Assembly (NCBI GenBank): GCA_020226215.1
Contig: CM035235.1
Coordinates: 5,407,151-5,471,150 of the forward strand
Reading direction: 5' to 3'
Length of the DNA stretch: 64,000 nucleotides
From: Sindora glabra
Taxonomy: Eukaryota > Streptophyta > Magnoliopsida > Fabales > Fabaceae
Under the pieces are notes generated by a model. That model did not search any database, had not been told where the DNA came from, and saw nothing but the letters and a program-made list of their open reading frames with translations. The position numbers and the translations under genes are program-made. Below, piece after piece: positions 24,241 through 35,298 of this stretch (the first letter of the stretch is position 1; every line of letters begins with the position of its first letter).

Positions 24241-25222
24241 AAAATAAATTTATTTAAAAATGATATAAAATCTTATTTTTAAAATTAAATGTAATATTTA
24301 ATCTCTCATTTATAAAGGTGAAAACTATTAGATTTTTAAAATTTCATAACTAGTATTATTAGTCTCTAATTTTTATTTTTGTAATAATTTTTCATCTTTC
24401 CACTTACTTGCAATATTGAAATGAATGAAAATTTTTGAAATTGAATATTAATCCTCACTTTAATAATATCAAATATATACTTAAAATTTAATTATATTAT
24501 TACTTTTTACTATTTATTTTAGTACTATAGGTAGAGGAATGGATGAATAATTTAGATAAAAGTAAAAATAAAAGATTAATAATATTGATTATAAAATATA
24601 AGAAATATAATAATAACAATCTTTATATGTAAGGAGCTAAATATTTTATTTACACTATTTTTAATTATCCCAAATAGAAATAAAGGTTTGTTTATTTATG
24701 ATTCCATTTCGATTCACTAACTTAGACTTCTGAGTAATTGCGTTTTCACTAATTAATGTATTTCATTTCTGGTGTGCAGAATAAACGTAACGTGACAAGG
24801 ACTCATCAAATTTGGTTAGTGCTTTCTCACGTAAGCATCCATTTCCATTCTATGATGCAGACGCAGAATTAAACAAAATCTAACACCACTTCCACGTCAA
24901 CATCAATATCAACGACAAGAACAGCTGTTTGGACTAGAGTTCAAACATAATTAATCATTTTCAGCATTTTAGTAGTGTAGTATTACATAATATTACTTTT
25001 TATGTTTTTCTTTTTGAGGTGTATTATAAGTTTTAATAATATTATATGTATCAAATATAGGATTTAAAATTGCATTTCAAATATGAACAAAAAATGATCA
25101 ATTGAATATAAAATAATAAGATAAATTTATAAAATTTAATTTAATGAATATAAATGATTTCAAATCTAATTTCAAATCTCAATTTTGATATACATACATA
25201 CATACATATATATATATATATG
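24241..25222. other. A/T-rich intergenic DNA
   Basis: No gene or element boundary is seen. 24760-24960 is more complex in composition but has no supported open frame. A CATA/TA microsatellite (25192-25222) closes the stretch. Confidence 0.45.
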
Positions 25223-27195
25223 TATTATTTTTGTATATAAAAAATGAGAAAATTTTACTCATTTGTATAGGTTTGTCAAAATTTTTAATTTTTTAAAAAA
25301 AAAATTTAAAAACTTTATATAAATAACTTTTTTTTCTATATACGTTTTTTAAAATTTTTAAAAAAATACATAAAAAATTCTATATAAATAATAAAAGCTA
25401 TCTATGTAAAGGTTTTTACAATTTTTTAAAAAATTCTTTTTTAAGTCTACACATCATTTGTATAGAGTTAAAATTTTCATAGGTTAGTTTAACAAAATTT
25501 TATTTGAAAAAAATAAAAAATTTATACAAATGATAAAATTTATTTGTACAATTTTTTACAATTTTAAAGAAATTTTTTTTTAACTCGATGAAAAAGTTGT
25601 TTACGTAAAGTTTAAAATTTTAAGTTTTTTAAAAAAGTTAAAAAAATTCTATATAGATGACATAGGTTTTTTGAACTTTTAACCTTATACAAACAACAAA
25701 AGTTGTCTATAAAGAGTTCAAATTTTCATAAATGGCAAAATTTTGGTGATTAAAGTGGCATGGGCTATACAACAACATTATTGTCTGCATGATTTTTTTT
25801 TTTAAATTGCAAAAAGTTATAAAGATGACACATATTGTTTGAATAGGTTGAGAATTTTTGAAACAATAAAAAGCTATATAGACAATCATTAGTATAGCTT
25901 TTTTAAAAAAATTTTAAAAAAGCTATATAGATGAGAAGTGTTGTATATATAACTTTATTGTTTAAAATAAAATAAAAAATTATATAGATGATATGTGTCA
26001 TTTGTATAGCTAGAAATTTTTTTGAAAATTTTAAAATAATACACCTGTATCTTTATCTATTTTGATGACATGAGCCTACATAAATAACAAAAAATTTGTT
26101 GTTTATGTAGCTTAAAGCCTATAAATTCCAATTGGCACCTAGGCAAAAATACTTCACATGCTACTTCTCCTTCTTTTCTTTCTTGAAAGAACTCAAGTAA
26201 GTATCTTCTTCCTTTTTGTTATTTTTTACATTTTTATACTTCAATTTTGATTTATTCTTACATTAATTTTATTAAATAATCAGTTTATATTACTTTATTG
26301 GTGATTGATATTTTGAATTATTGCTTCACTATTTCATTAAGATAGGTTAAAAACTCATACATTTTTTTTATAATCATATATTAGTATAAAATATAAAGAT
26401 GAATTTTTACTTCATTAATAAATGTGATAAAATTATTATTTAGTGTATGTTGATATATTTATTACTTTAAACATTTGATGATAATGATATAATATTTGAA
26501 TATAAATTATTATTTTGTATAATTTTATATAATATTTAATGTGATAAAATTATTATGTTTTATATTTTGATATGTCTATTAGTTTGAACATTTAATGATA
26601 TTAATATAATATTTGAATATGAATTTATCTTAATATTTTATTATGTTGAATGGTAAAATTTCCTTTTGTATTAAGTTTTAATTTTTTAAAATTTTCTTAA
26701 AAAATCAATAAACTCTCTACAAGTGACTTGTTGTTTATATAAAGGTTATAATTTTAAATTTTTTTCAAAAAACTCTATATGGTGTTTTCAATTTTTAAAT
26801 TTTTTTAAAAAATAAAATAATCTCTATATAGATGACAAACTTATTTGTATAGAGGTTTCAATTTTTAATTTTTTTAAAAAATTAAAATAACCTCTATATA
26901 GATGATATTGTTGTATGTATAAGCTTGGACCTACAACAAAAGTCATCTGTACAAGGGACCTAATTTTGTCATATGTGTAGATGGTTTATATTTGATCGAA
27001 TTTTCCCTTTACACAAATAATTTTATCATTTGTATAAGTCTAACATATTTAGATGACATCAAAAGTTCTCTACATAGGTGGTTAATACATATAAGTTTAT
27101 ACATATGATAATATTGTCTGAAATACATATACAAATGATTGACCAACCCTATACAAATGAATTTTGTCATTTATATAACCTATTTTTTTGTAGTA
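25223..27195. mobile_element. CACTA-like non-autonomous element packed with short repeats
   Basis: The right end, read in reverse complement, starts TACTACAAAAAAATAGG, one base from the CACTACAAAAAA type of CACTA terminus. It continues AAATGACAAAATTCATTTGT and is matched near the left end by AAATGAGAAAATTTTACTCATTTGTATAGG-type sequence (25241-25271). Between them, words of the type TCATTTGTATA / TATACAAATGA and TATATAGATGA recur in both orientations, resembling the subterminal repeat arrays of En/Spm elements. A near-perfect hairpin (26076-26110) precedes a TATA-like CTATAAATTC at about 26120 and a donor-like CAAGTAAGTATC near 26194, perhaps the relic of a promoter and first exon. No transposase frame remains. 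The 3-base TSD is not convincing. Confidence 0.45.
26076..26110. repeat. Near-perfect 16-base hairpin
   Basis: CTACATAAATAACAAA and TTTGTTGTTTATGTAG pair at 15 of 16 positions around a three-base loop. Confidence 0.85.
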
Positions 27196-28141
27196 ATAAC
27201 TAAAAGATTCACATGTATACTAATCTTTTTGTCTTAAATTATCTTTTTATGAGAAGTTAAACATAAAACATTCATAACTCCTTTAGATCGCTTGAATAGA
27301 AATGAGACAACAACAAATAGCTTCTATTGTATACTCTCATAGTAAATAGTAATGTTTAGATTTTTCGTTTGCATGACTTTATTCTTTTATTATCTCTTAC
27401 TTTAATGTTTATAAGATTTAATTTGGTTTAGATACAACTAATAATTTTCAAATGAATAAGAATAAAAATAAGACAATTGATGGATATTTTAAGATGAAAA
27501 TTAGTGACAAAGAAGGGAATAACCTAGTTGAAAATATTTATAAAATATGGTAATACATATTTAACAAAAAATACTTAAAAAATTTAGTTTAGTCTATCAT
27601 TGATGACTTTAAGTGTTTAAAAGAGAGAAAAATGCACTTTAAATTAAAGTAATTTCTAATATGTTCTAATTCAACAACTTATTTATTTTTTCTTAAATTT
27701 TTATTCCAATGATTAGTTATAAAAATATGTCTAAAATATTTAACAATACTTAAAAATACTAAAAATCATATAGCATTTTTATATAGCATTAATTTTTTAC
27801 ATATTAAAAATGTTTCTTAGCCCCCAAAAATCTCAATTAAACTCTGCCATTGCTCCTTTGAACCCTTAAATTAGGAATAATAATATTAGTGATAAATATT
27901 AAAATTGCTAACTAGACTAAATCTTGTTAGACCAAGCATAGAACTTGTACTTCAAGCAAGTTTCTAATAAGAGAAATAAACCTTCACTAAATTTTGCAAA
28001 TCTAGTTAACAAAGACTAGGATCTTGATCCTATTAGCTTAAGTCTATCCTTAATATTAGCCATTAAACATAATTAATAGCTTAACTAGTATAGGTAAGAA
28101 ATTAGCCCAAATCCTAACATCATCATGAATGCTTTAAGTCC
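27196..28141. other. Intergenic stretch, part possibly LTR
   Basis: No gene is supported. Because 28142-28335 is the 3' part of a Ty3/gypsy LTR, the true LTR probably begins somewhere in the last few hundred bases here (a TG near 27810 is one candidate), but the matching part of the other LTR is deleted, so the boundary cannot be set. Confidence 0.45.
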
Positions 28142-28335
28142 TAAAAAAAGGCTCAAGTGTGTCATCATGAGAGAGGTTTTTAGACTACTCCGTTAAGTTG
28201 CCTAAATATTGACTTAGGCATCAAAGAGTGGTTAGTAAACCTATTTTCATCATATGTGTTTGACTTTTGCTCCTTGTGTAAGTTATAAGCTCAAATCTAC
28301 CACCAAAAGAAGACTAGGCACCTTTAGAGTTATCA
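28142..28335 (+). repeat. Left LTR of the Ty3/gypsy element (3' portion)
   Basis: Matches 31105-31297 over its length, for example TTTTTAGACTACT, CAAATATTGA(T)TTAG and TTTAGAGTTATCA against TTTGGAGTTATTA. It ends CA, as LTRs do. Confidence 0.7.
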
Positions 28336-28337
28336 TT

Positions 28338-28348
28338 TGATGCCATCC
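28338..28348 (+). other. Decayed primer binding site
   Basis: TTGATGCCATC follows the LTR end by two bases. It differs from TTGGCGCCGTC, the PBS type I recall in many plant gypsy elements, by three transitions (G-to-A, C-to-T, G-to-A), two at CpG sites. This is an inference from known decay patterns. Confidence 0.45.
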
Positions 28349-28670
28349 TTAACTTTTCTAGCCATCATGTTAAGTAGCAATTGTTCATGCACTCGTTCAT
28401 GAACATAGAATACTATTGCTCGCTTTTGAAGATGGAACATCTCTTAATGATCTCGTAGGTATGATGTTTACTCCCAACACATTAGAAGAGTCAAACTCTA
28501 GAAGTTTACAAGGCATTCATAAGAGAAGAGGCTTAAAGAAAGGTTGTGAAAGCTAAATGTGACATTCTTGTAAAGCAAATTAAATAACTACAAATAGAAA
28601 AAGATATTTAACTCACTCGAGTAACCATCCCTAAACAACCTAGCTACATTAGATAAACATTTCAAATTAA

Positions 28671-28936
28671 TTTATTTAAGTCATTCCTTCCATATTGCCT
28701 TTTCTATCAGAAACTATGTAGAACATATGCACTATTTATACCTTTTAAGATAACTAAATCCATTATATTCAAATCTAGACCTTTGATGCCACCACCTCTA
28801 CCATTTATTTAAGTCATTCCTCCCATATTCCCTTTTCTATTAGAAATTATCTAGAACATATGCACTATATATACCTTCTAAGATAATCAAATCCATTATA
28901 TTCAAATCTAGACCTTTTTTGCCACCACCTCTACCA
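28671..28936 (+). repeat. Tandem duplication, two units of 133 bases
   Basis: 28671-28803 and 28804-28936 are nearly identical end to end. Both begin TTTATTTAAGTCATTCC and end CCACCACCTCTACCA. The unit lies between the PBS and the gag remains. Confidence 0.92.
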
Positions 28937-29269
28937 CTAATAATAGGACTCATTCCCTAATTACAGCCAAATAATTCCCCCGTAATGATAAATAAAACGA
29001 TGATATCTTTCTTCTCAAACCCTAATCTTAAACTTGCTTAGAGATAACCTTTAACATAACCTCTTAAACATGAAGAACATAACCTATTATTCATTTCCAT
29101 TAGCTATAATTCCTATTAATTCTTATTTCCTCCCTCCAATCACAAAAAATCACCCTCTTACTCCAGAAATCATGACCACTCCCTTACCTACATAGTTTAA
29201 ACTACCAATGCACCTAGATGCTTATGACCGTGTTTTGGATCCACTGAAAAGTTAAAAGTTTTTTAGACA

Positions 29270-29720
29270 TCAATATTGTTATTTGGTATGACAAGTGCCA
29301 TTATATGTCATGCCTTTTCTATAACTTTAAGGAAAGAAGGGCTCTAGTGGTTCACTTCATTATCAAGCAAATCCATTTCAAAGTTTAAACAATTGGTTGA
29401 TACATTTCAAGCTTATTTCGCAACAAGTCAACCATCTTAAAAAACATCCACAGCTTTTATGAATTTTCAACAAGGGCAACAAGAGATTATATGAGAATAT
29501 CTCACTCAATTTAACTCACTAGCATTGGAAATCAAGGATTTTAACAAAAGTATAGTTATCCATCAAATAATAGCAAGGTTAAGACTAGGACATTTCACTT
29601 TATTTTTAGCAAAGTGATTAACTACTAATTTAATGGAATTATTAGCATGCACACAAAAGTTTATTAATGCTAAGGAGCAAGATTTGAATAGACAATAGCA
29701 TAAACAAATGCAAATAGAAG
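29270..29720 (+). pseudogene. Ty3/gypsy gag relic
   Basis: Read in shifting frames, the segment gives pieces of a plant retrotransposon gag domain: CHAFSITL, then a basic stretch followed by FNKGNKR, and near the end ARLRLGHFTLFLAK and LACTQKFINAKEQDLNRQ, which correspond to the usual 'GLR..F..SL.....  .....A..YI.AEE' closing block. Stops and frameshifts are frequent. Gag would form the particle that packages element RNA; this copy cannot. Confidence 0.65.
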
Positions 29721-30029
29721 TCAATTAGAGCATTAAGTTAAGAGATCGGGATCCTATAACCCTACAAGGTCATTACAATAATTATGAACCTTTGTCAGCT
29801 CCTCTAAGTTGATATTAAGATGGGTCAATTTATGAAATTCCTTAAACCAAAGAAAAAGAAAGCATCTTCCAGCCACCTAAAATAAATATTGTAAATTTCA
29901 CAGTGATTATGACCACAATACAAATGAACGTATCACTTTAATGATTATCTAATTAGCTTCACAAAGAAAGTTCAAATTGATTAGCTTCACAAAAGGAGAT
30001 TTTGGAAGCATTGACTACAACTACAATGA

Positions 30030-31104
30030 TTTGTTGGTTATCACAATAATAGTTGGCAACTATATCATGAAATGGATTTTAATCAACTAAAGGAGCTCGG
30101 TGGATGTTTTATACTCTAAAATTACAAAGAATATGGGAATCTTGAAGGATATGTACAAACCTTATAGTAAGGTACTAATAAGATTTGTAGGAAGTCAAGT
30201 ATAAATTGAGAGGATAATAACACTAAGAATTAATTTAGGATTTGACTACAAATTAAGAGATATTGATGTGGATCTTTTTAGTAGTCTTAATACCAAACAA
30301 TAGGTATAACATTATATTAGGCTGATTGTCCCTGACTTGGTAAATGCATTTGTTTCCATACCACACTCACTAATGAAGTTCAACACTCCTAATAGCATTG
30401 GTCAAGCTCGAGGTGATAAGAAGGTAAAATGCCACTATTACATGGCCAACCTAAAAGGTAAAAAAGCTAACCTTGGATAAGCAGGAAAAGCAAACATATT
30501 GAAAAACTACCAAATGAACAACTCCAACATATTAGATATTTAGTCATACAATAAAGCAAAACCAAAGCCTAAAGCTGAACTAGAAAAAGTTAAGCTATTC
30601 AACAATAATGATAGGAGAATGGTGAAAATAAATGCAAAACTAGATGAGCAAGACAAACACACATTGACTTAATTGCTAAAAGAAAATAGCATAGCATTTG
30701 CATGGACTCTAACTAATATGCCAAGTATCAACCCTTTTATAGCTTGTCATAAGCTTTAAATCCACTGTCAAGCTTAAACAACAAAAGAAAAAAAAATAGA
30801 AGGAGAATGGAAGGTAGTAATAAAGAAAAAAGTAAGAAATTGTTAGAGACAGAATTTATCAAAGATATGCCTTATACCATTTAGCTAGTAAATATTGTCT
30901 TAGTTAAAAAAGCAAATGATACTTGGAGAATGTTTATAAACTACACATATTTGAACAAAGCTTGCACAAAAAACACTTATCCTTCACTTGATATAGACTA
31001 ATTGGCAGACAACTTATTGAGTTTTAAGATACTTAACTTTAACAATGCCTTCTTAGGATATAACCAGATGAAAATGCACCTTGTTGATGAGGACAAGATA
31101 GTTT
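30030..31104 (+). pseudogene. Ty3/gypsy pol relic (protease linker and start of RT)
   Basis: The protease-to-RT linker is recognisable: HSLMKFNTPNSIGQARGDKK (about 30360-30425), CHYYMANLKGKKA, then LLKENSIAFAWTLTNMPSIN before HKL. The RT part (30837-31104) reads KLLETEFIKD, LVNIVLVKKANDTWRMF, LNKACTKNTYP and LLSFKILNFNNAFLGYNQM, the fingers and palm entry of gypsy RT, and stops before the YxDD block. Two in-frame stops sit where the family has Trp and Gln (TAG and TAA), as expected from C-to-T decay. The catalytic YxDD, RNase H and integrase are absent. Confidence 0.8.
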
Positions 31105-31297
31105 TAAAAAGGCTTAGGTATGTTATCATGTGGGAGATTTTTAGACTACTATATTAGGCTGCCCAAATATTGATTTAGCCATTAGAACGTGCTCAGCGAA
31201 TCTATATTCTCTATGTGCATTTGATTTCCTCTCCTTATGCAAGTTTACAGGCTTGACTCTACCACTAAGAAAAAATCGAGCACATTTGGAGTTATTA
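31105..31297 (+). repeat. Right LTR fragment of the Ty3/gypsy element
   Basis: A copy of 28142-28335 directly joined to the broken RT frame. The frame called on the other strand at 31141-31347 is a by-product of this LTR sequence. Confidence 0.7.
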
Positions 31298-31384
31298 ATT
31301 AAATAGTGTGTAAAAGTAAATATGATTGTTAAAGAAATTAAGTACATTTACCTTGTTCATATAACACTAACTAACTACAACCTA

Positions 31385-32338
31385 TGTCATGTTTGCTATG
31401 ATGGAATAGGATAGAATGAGGATAAAAAGTGGTAATGAAATGAGATGGAATATAATGATCATTCCATAATTATGTTTACTATAATAAAGAATAGAAAAAA
31501 CTTCTAATACTACATTAGCATTGATAACTTTGTACCATTTCCATACAAATGTTGCTAATTATATTATTTTTCCAATTCAATAATCTAATTTGATAGAAAA
31601 TTATTTATTTTTGATAGAAAAATTAGATTGCAAAGTTACAAAAATAATACACTTAATGATATTTGTATAGAAATAGTATTAAATTTTTAGTACAAATGTA
31701 TCACTAGAAGTTTTTTCATAAGGAATGGGATGGATGTTCTATTTCATTTTTATGTTTGGTACAACAAAATAATATAGGAATATAATTGAAAAAGTGTAGT
31801 TAATAACAATAATATCATTATTACAAAGATAACAAATATATTATTAAATAATTTGATATTATTAAAATATATTGTATAACCAATGATAAAAATTATCATA
31901 ATTTAAATTTTATCATTAAATTTATAATTAATAAAAAAATTCTATAAGAAAAGTATAAAAATTTTAATTTATCAAATTTTTATATTAAATTTTTTAATGA
32001 ATAAAAAATTATTATCTTTTAATTTTTATTATTAAATATATAATTATTAACATATTTTAATAGAGAAACATTCAAAAATTAATATTCTTTTATCATATAT
32101 TAACAAAGAGAAATATTGAAATATATAAAAAAAATAAGGATATATATGTAAAAAGGTCATTCTACAAATGATGTAATAACTTATTTCATCCTTTTTATAA
32201 TAAAATAGAGATTCTATCATTTAATGGAATGTCTATTTCTTAGGGCATACGCATTTCTATTCAATAGTATATATACCAAACAAATTTTTTATCATTCCCT
32301 TTCCTATTATTATTCTATTCCATCTAATCAAACATATT
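31385..32338. mobile_element. DNA-transposon-derived foldback, possibly nested copies
   Basis: The left end CATGTTTGCTATGATGGAAT is matched in reverse complement by CTATTCCATCTAATCAAACATA at 32315-32336. Internal copies of the same terminal words (TTATGTTTACTATAATAAAG near 31483 and TTATGTTTGGTACAACAAAA near 31751) suggest two insertions of related elements. It is non-coding and no clear target-site duplication is seen. Confidence 0.55.
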
Positions 32339-32347
32339 TTTATAATA

Positions 32348-32938
32348 TATTTGGGAATTAGGAGGGAAAGGAGGGAAGAAGAATGAAGAGTTAAGTTATA
32401 ACTTTTCATCTCCTTGTTTTAATATTCAAAATTATATAAGAAAAGATAATGGGGATTTAAACCAAAATATATAGCTAATTAATATGTAATTTTACAAATT
32501 TACCTATTTTAAAAAGTTAATTTATTAATGAATTTTTTATGATTAAAAATATTTTCAAAAAATATGTCTATTCAAATTTTTTTATAAAATATATTATCTC
32601 TCTAAAAATTTTTTTATGAAAAGTGATATAGTAAATCATTAACAAAAAGGTTTATGGAAAAATTATTACGAGTTGACTATAGGTCACAATTATTAATTAT
32701 AATATTATCAATAATAAAAAATTAATTTTATATTTTTATTAAGAAATTTCACAATTATAATATATATTTTTACACACTAAATACCTTTAAAAAATGTAAA
32801 TAATATTTTTTACTTGAATGAAAATAATTATGATATTTGAGTAGATAACCACTTTCTAAATTCCTCCAATTTAGAGGAATATTTTAGAGGTTTAGCCATA
32901 AACTCCCGTTTCTTTCCTCCTTAAACAAAATTTCCAAA
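32348..32938. mobile_element. MITE with TTTGGGAATT termini
   Basis: The left end TTTGGGAATTAGGAGGGAAA is matched by the reverse complement of the right end, TTTGGAAATTTTGTTTAAGG, followed in both by AGGAGG(A)AAG. About 590 bases, A/T-rich interior, no coding capacity. The right flank is C/T-rich (32960-32990). Superfamily not determined. Confidence 0.5.
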
Positions 32939-32999
32939 CAGGGACAACAGGGCACCTAATCTTTTCCCCTCCTCCATTCCATTCCCCTCCATACTAACA

Positions 33000-35286
33000 A
33001 ATCATTATACTCATTTGTTTTAAGAAAAAAATATTTTTCATAAAAATATATTTATAAAATATCCATATAATGAAAAATAATTATGTATTCAATATTAAAT
33101 GTAAAAAATTTAGTAAAATTCTATTATTATGATTCTAAATGTTATTTTTTAATTAGAGACACAAAATTCATTCATTTATATAAAAAATATTTTTTACAAA
33201 TAAATTTTTCAAAAAAATAGATGGTACGATAATAATTTGTCATGTGATCATCTAGTTGTATCGAACGGTTTAGAAGGGACGCTTTAATCCTTCTGATCAT
33301 TGCCAGATTCGACTCACATTATTTATTACAATGATCGAAATAACTAATTTCAACTATGTTCTTGTTGATGAAATCATTCAAAATGACATATAAATAATTA
33401 TATTGATATCATGCGTAAGATGACGATCGACTGATTAATTTATTTTCGTGTAAAATATCTGTAACAAAGAATCTTATCTTAGTAATTTAGTTAATACTTA
33501 CCATAGTAATACTACTAAATACAATTATATTATGTATATTGAAAGAAAAATTAAATTTTAAATATAAATTAAAAATTATTAATTAAATACAAAATGATGG
33601 ATAAGTTTATAATACTCAAATATAAAACATTTAAAATTTAATTTTGATACATAAAGTATTTTTATATCAAAGACAATGGCTTTGACATTATCATGACAAA
33701 AATAATATTCTTCTTTTAAAAAAATATTGAGAGGACAAGAATAATTGGGGGGATAAATCTTCGCTTTTCGTGAGGAAAACGACAGAGCACTTTGCAAAAG
33801 GCAGGGTTACACGTACGCATGCAAAATGGAAAATGTAATTTTCCCGTGGCTCCATTTTGCTATGCATCTTAATTATTAATTTAAAGGCAGTCAACAAATT
33901 TGAGCCCATTACGGAACAATTTGATCTGATTGTATACATTTCATTCAGTGTCCTTAACGACAACCTTTACCTCGTTGATATGACCTGCCTAACTAAGAGG
34001 ACCTAGAAACAAAACTATTTTATCAGTTATTAATTTAATAAAAAATGTATTGATTTCAAATAAATTTTATCTATTAATCAACATAAGTTTAAATTTTAAA
34101 AAGGAAAAAATTATTGATATTTTAATTCCCTTAATTCTAAAATAATTATTCATCTCACTTGATGATTTAATTTTTTTATTTTTCCAGAACCCTCTTTATT
34201 TATTTAATTTTAATCATTTTCTTCCTTCTTTGCAGGATTCAAAATAAGTAGATTCGAATTAAAGTGAGATTAAAGATTGATTTGCCCATTTTTAACTCAT
34301 GTTTCAGACCAGACCTAATAAGGAGTGAGCAAAAAAATGACACTGTGTTTTAGACCGGGCGTACATATATAGTCAAGATATTTGTGCTTAATTAAAATTT
34401 GATCCGGCTTGAATTTTTTTTTAATTATGTGTATGATCGAATATGTTAATTTTAAGATTCTACATGATGAGTTTTTATAATGATAAATGAATATTATAGT
34501 AATATTGTATATCTTTGTGTTAAAGTGATATATTTCATTTTATACAAGTATTAATAGCTATGGTACTTTATGATTGATCAATTACCTAATATGATTATGC
34601 TAACTTGTTATATTTTTCATATACGAATTGCATTTCTATATTTTTAAATATTAGGCTAAATTAACTATATGATTTGCAGAGAGTTAATGCTACTTCACAT
34701 GTAAAGCGCACACTTCTGAAAATCAGTACCGAAATTACAATAGCCATAAGATTTGAGTTTCAAATGGGCTCAGTCCATTTATCAACAACATCAATGTTCA
34801 ATCTTATTTCAGAATTATAATTCGACACGATTTTGTTAGGATATTTAGGATTATTCTTCGCACAGTTTATGTGTTTACAGGTAGTGAAATATAAAAAAGA
34901 ATGAGCATTGAAACAAAGTAATAGAAAATCATGTTATTTTTGGTTTAAGAAGGAAAAGGAAGAAAGCCAAGAAATAAGAGATATGCATTGAAGAATTGGA
35001 ATATTGAAGTTATGGAAGCTTGGGACATCAATAGTGCCAAAAGACTTCATTGAGTATAATATTTCCTTTTAGTCTTTTTTTTTTGTAAAATAAAAATTTT
35101 CAAGATATAAAGTTCAAAAATATTTATTTAAAAAAATATTAACTTGATCAAAATGTGGATAGATCATTTTTTTTTTTGCAAAATAGCTTATGTGATACTT
35201 TAAAAGCAAATGAGATATCAATTTTTAATCTTTAGTTACTTTTTTAATCATATCTCACAAAATATTAGTGAATGCTTTTATTGTGA
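33000..35286. other. Intergenic stretch, no recognised gene
   Basis: 33215-33480 and 33690-33980 have a more balanced composition and could be single-copy DNA. The longest open frames there (90 and 72 codons, minus strand) show no motif or codon bias and overlap each other. 34200-35280 is A/T-rich with nothing recognisable. Confidence 0.45.
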
Positions 35287-35298
35287 CACTACTAGAAA
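35287..35298 (+). mobile_element. CACTA-type transposon terminus
   Basis: CACTACTAGAAA is a textbook plant CACTA (En/Spm) terminal sequence, here preceded by TGA, a possible 3-base target duplication. I could not find a matching TTTCTAGTAGTG plus TGA further on, so the element is probably broken or interrupted. Confidence 0.5.

Larger units (their letters stand above)
28142..31297 (+). mobile_element. Degenerate, truncated Ty3/gypsy retrotransposon
   Basis: In order: the 3' part of a left LTR (28142-28335), a PBS relic (28338-28348), a tandem duplication (28671-28936), gag remains (about 29270-29720), protease-to-RT remains (about 30030-31104) and a 193-base fragment of the right LTR (31105-31297). 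The reading frames are full of stops and shifts. RNase H, integrase and the first part of the right LTR are missing, so a single deletion probably fused RT to the LTR. The order gag-PR-RT and the wording of the conserved blocks are those of plant Ty3/gypsy elements. The element cannot make protein. Confidence 0.75.

Noticed and set aside
26100..26210. Promoter-like and donor-like sequence suggesting a gene start
   Set aside because: No downstream open frame or acceptor-bounded exon is seen. Kept only as a possible relic inside the CACTA-like element.
33691..33963. 90-codon minus-strand frame
   Set aside because: No recognisable domain or codon bias, and it is overlapped by another frame. Probably chance.
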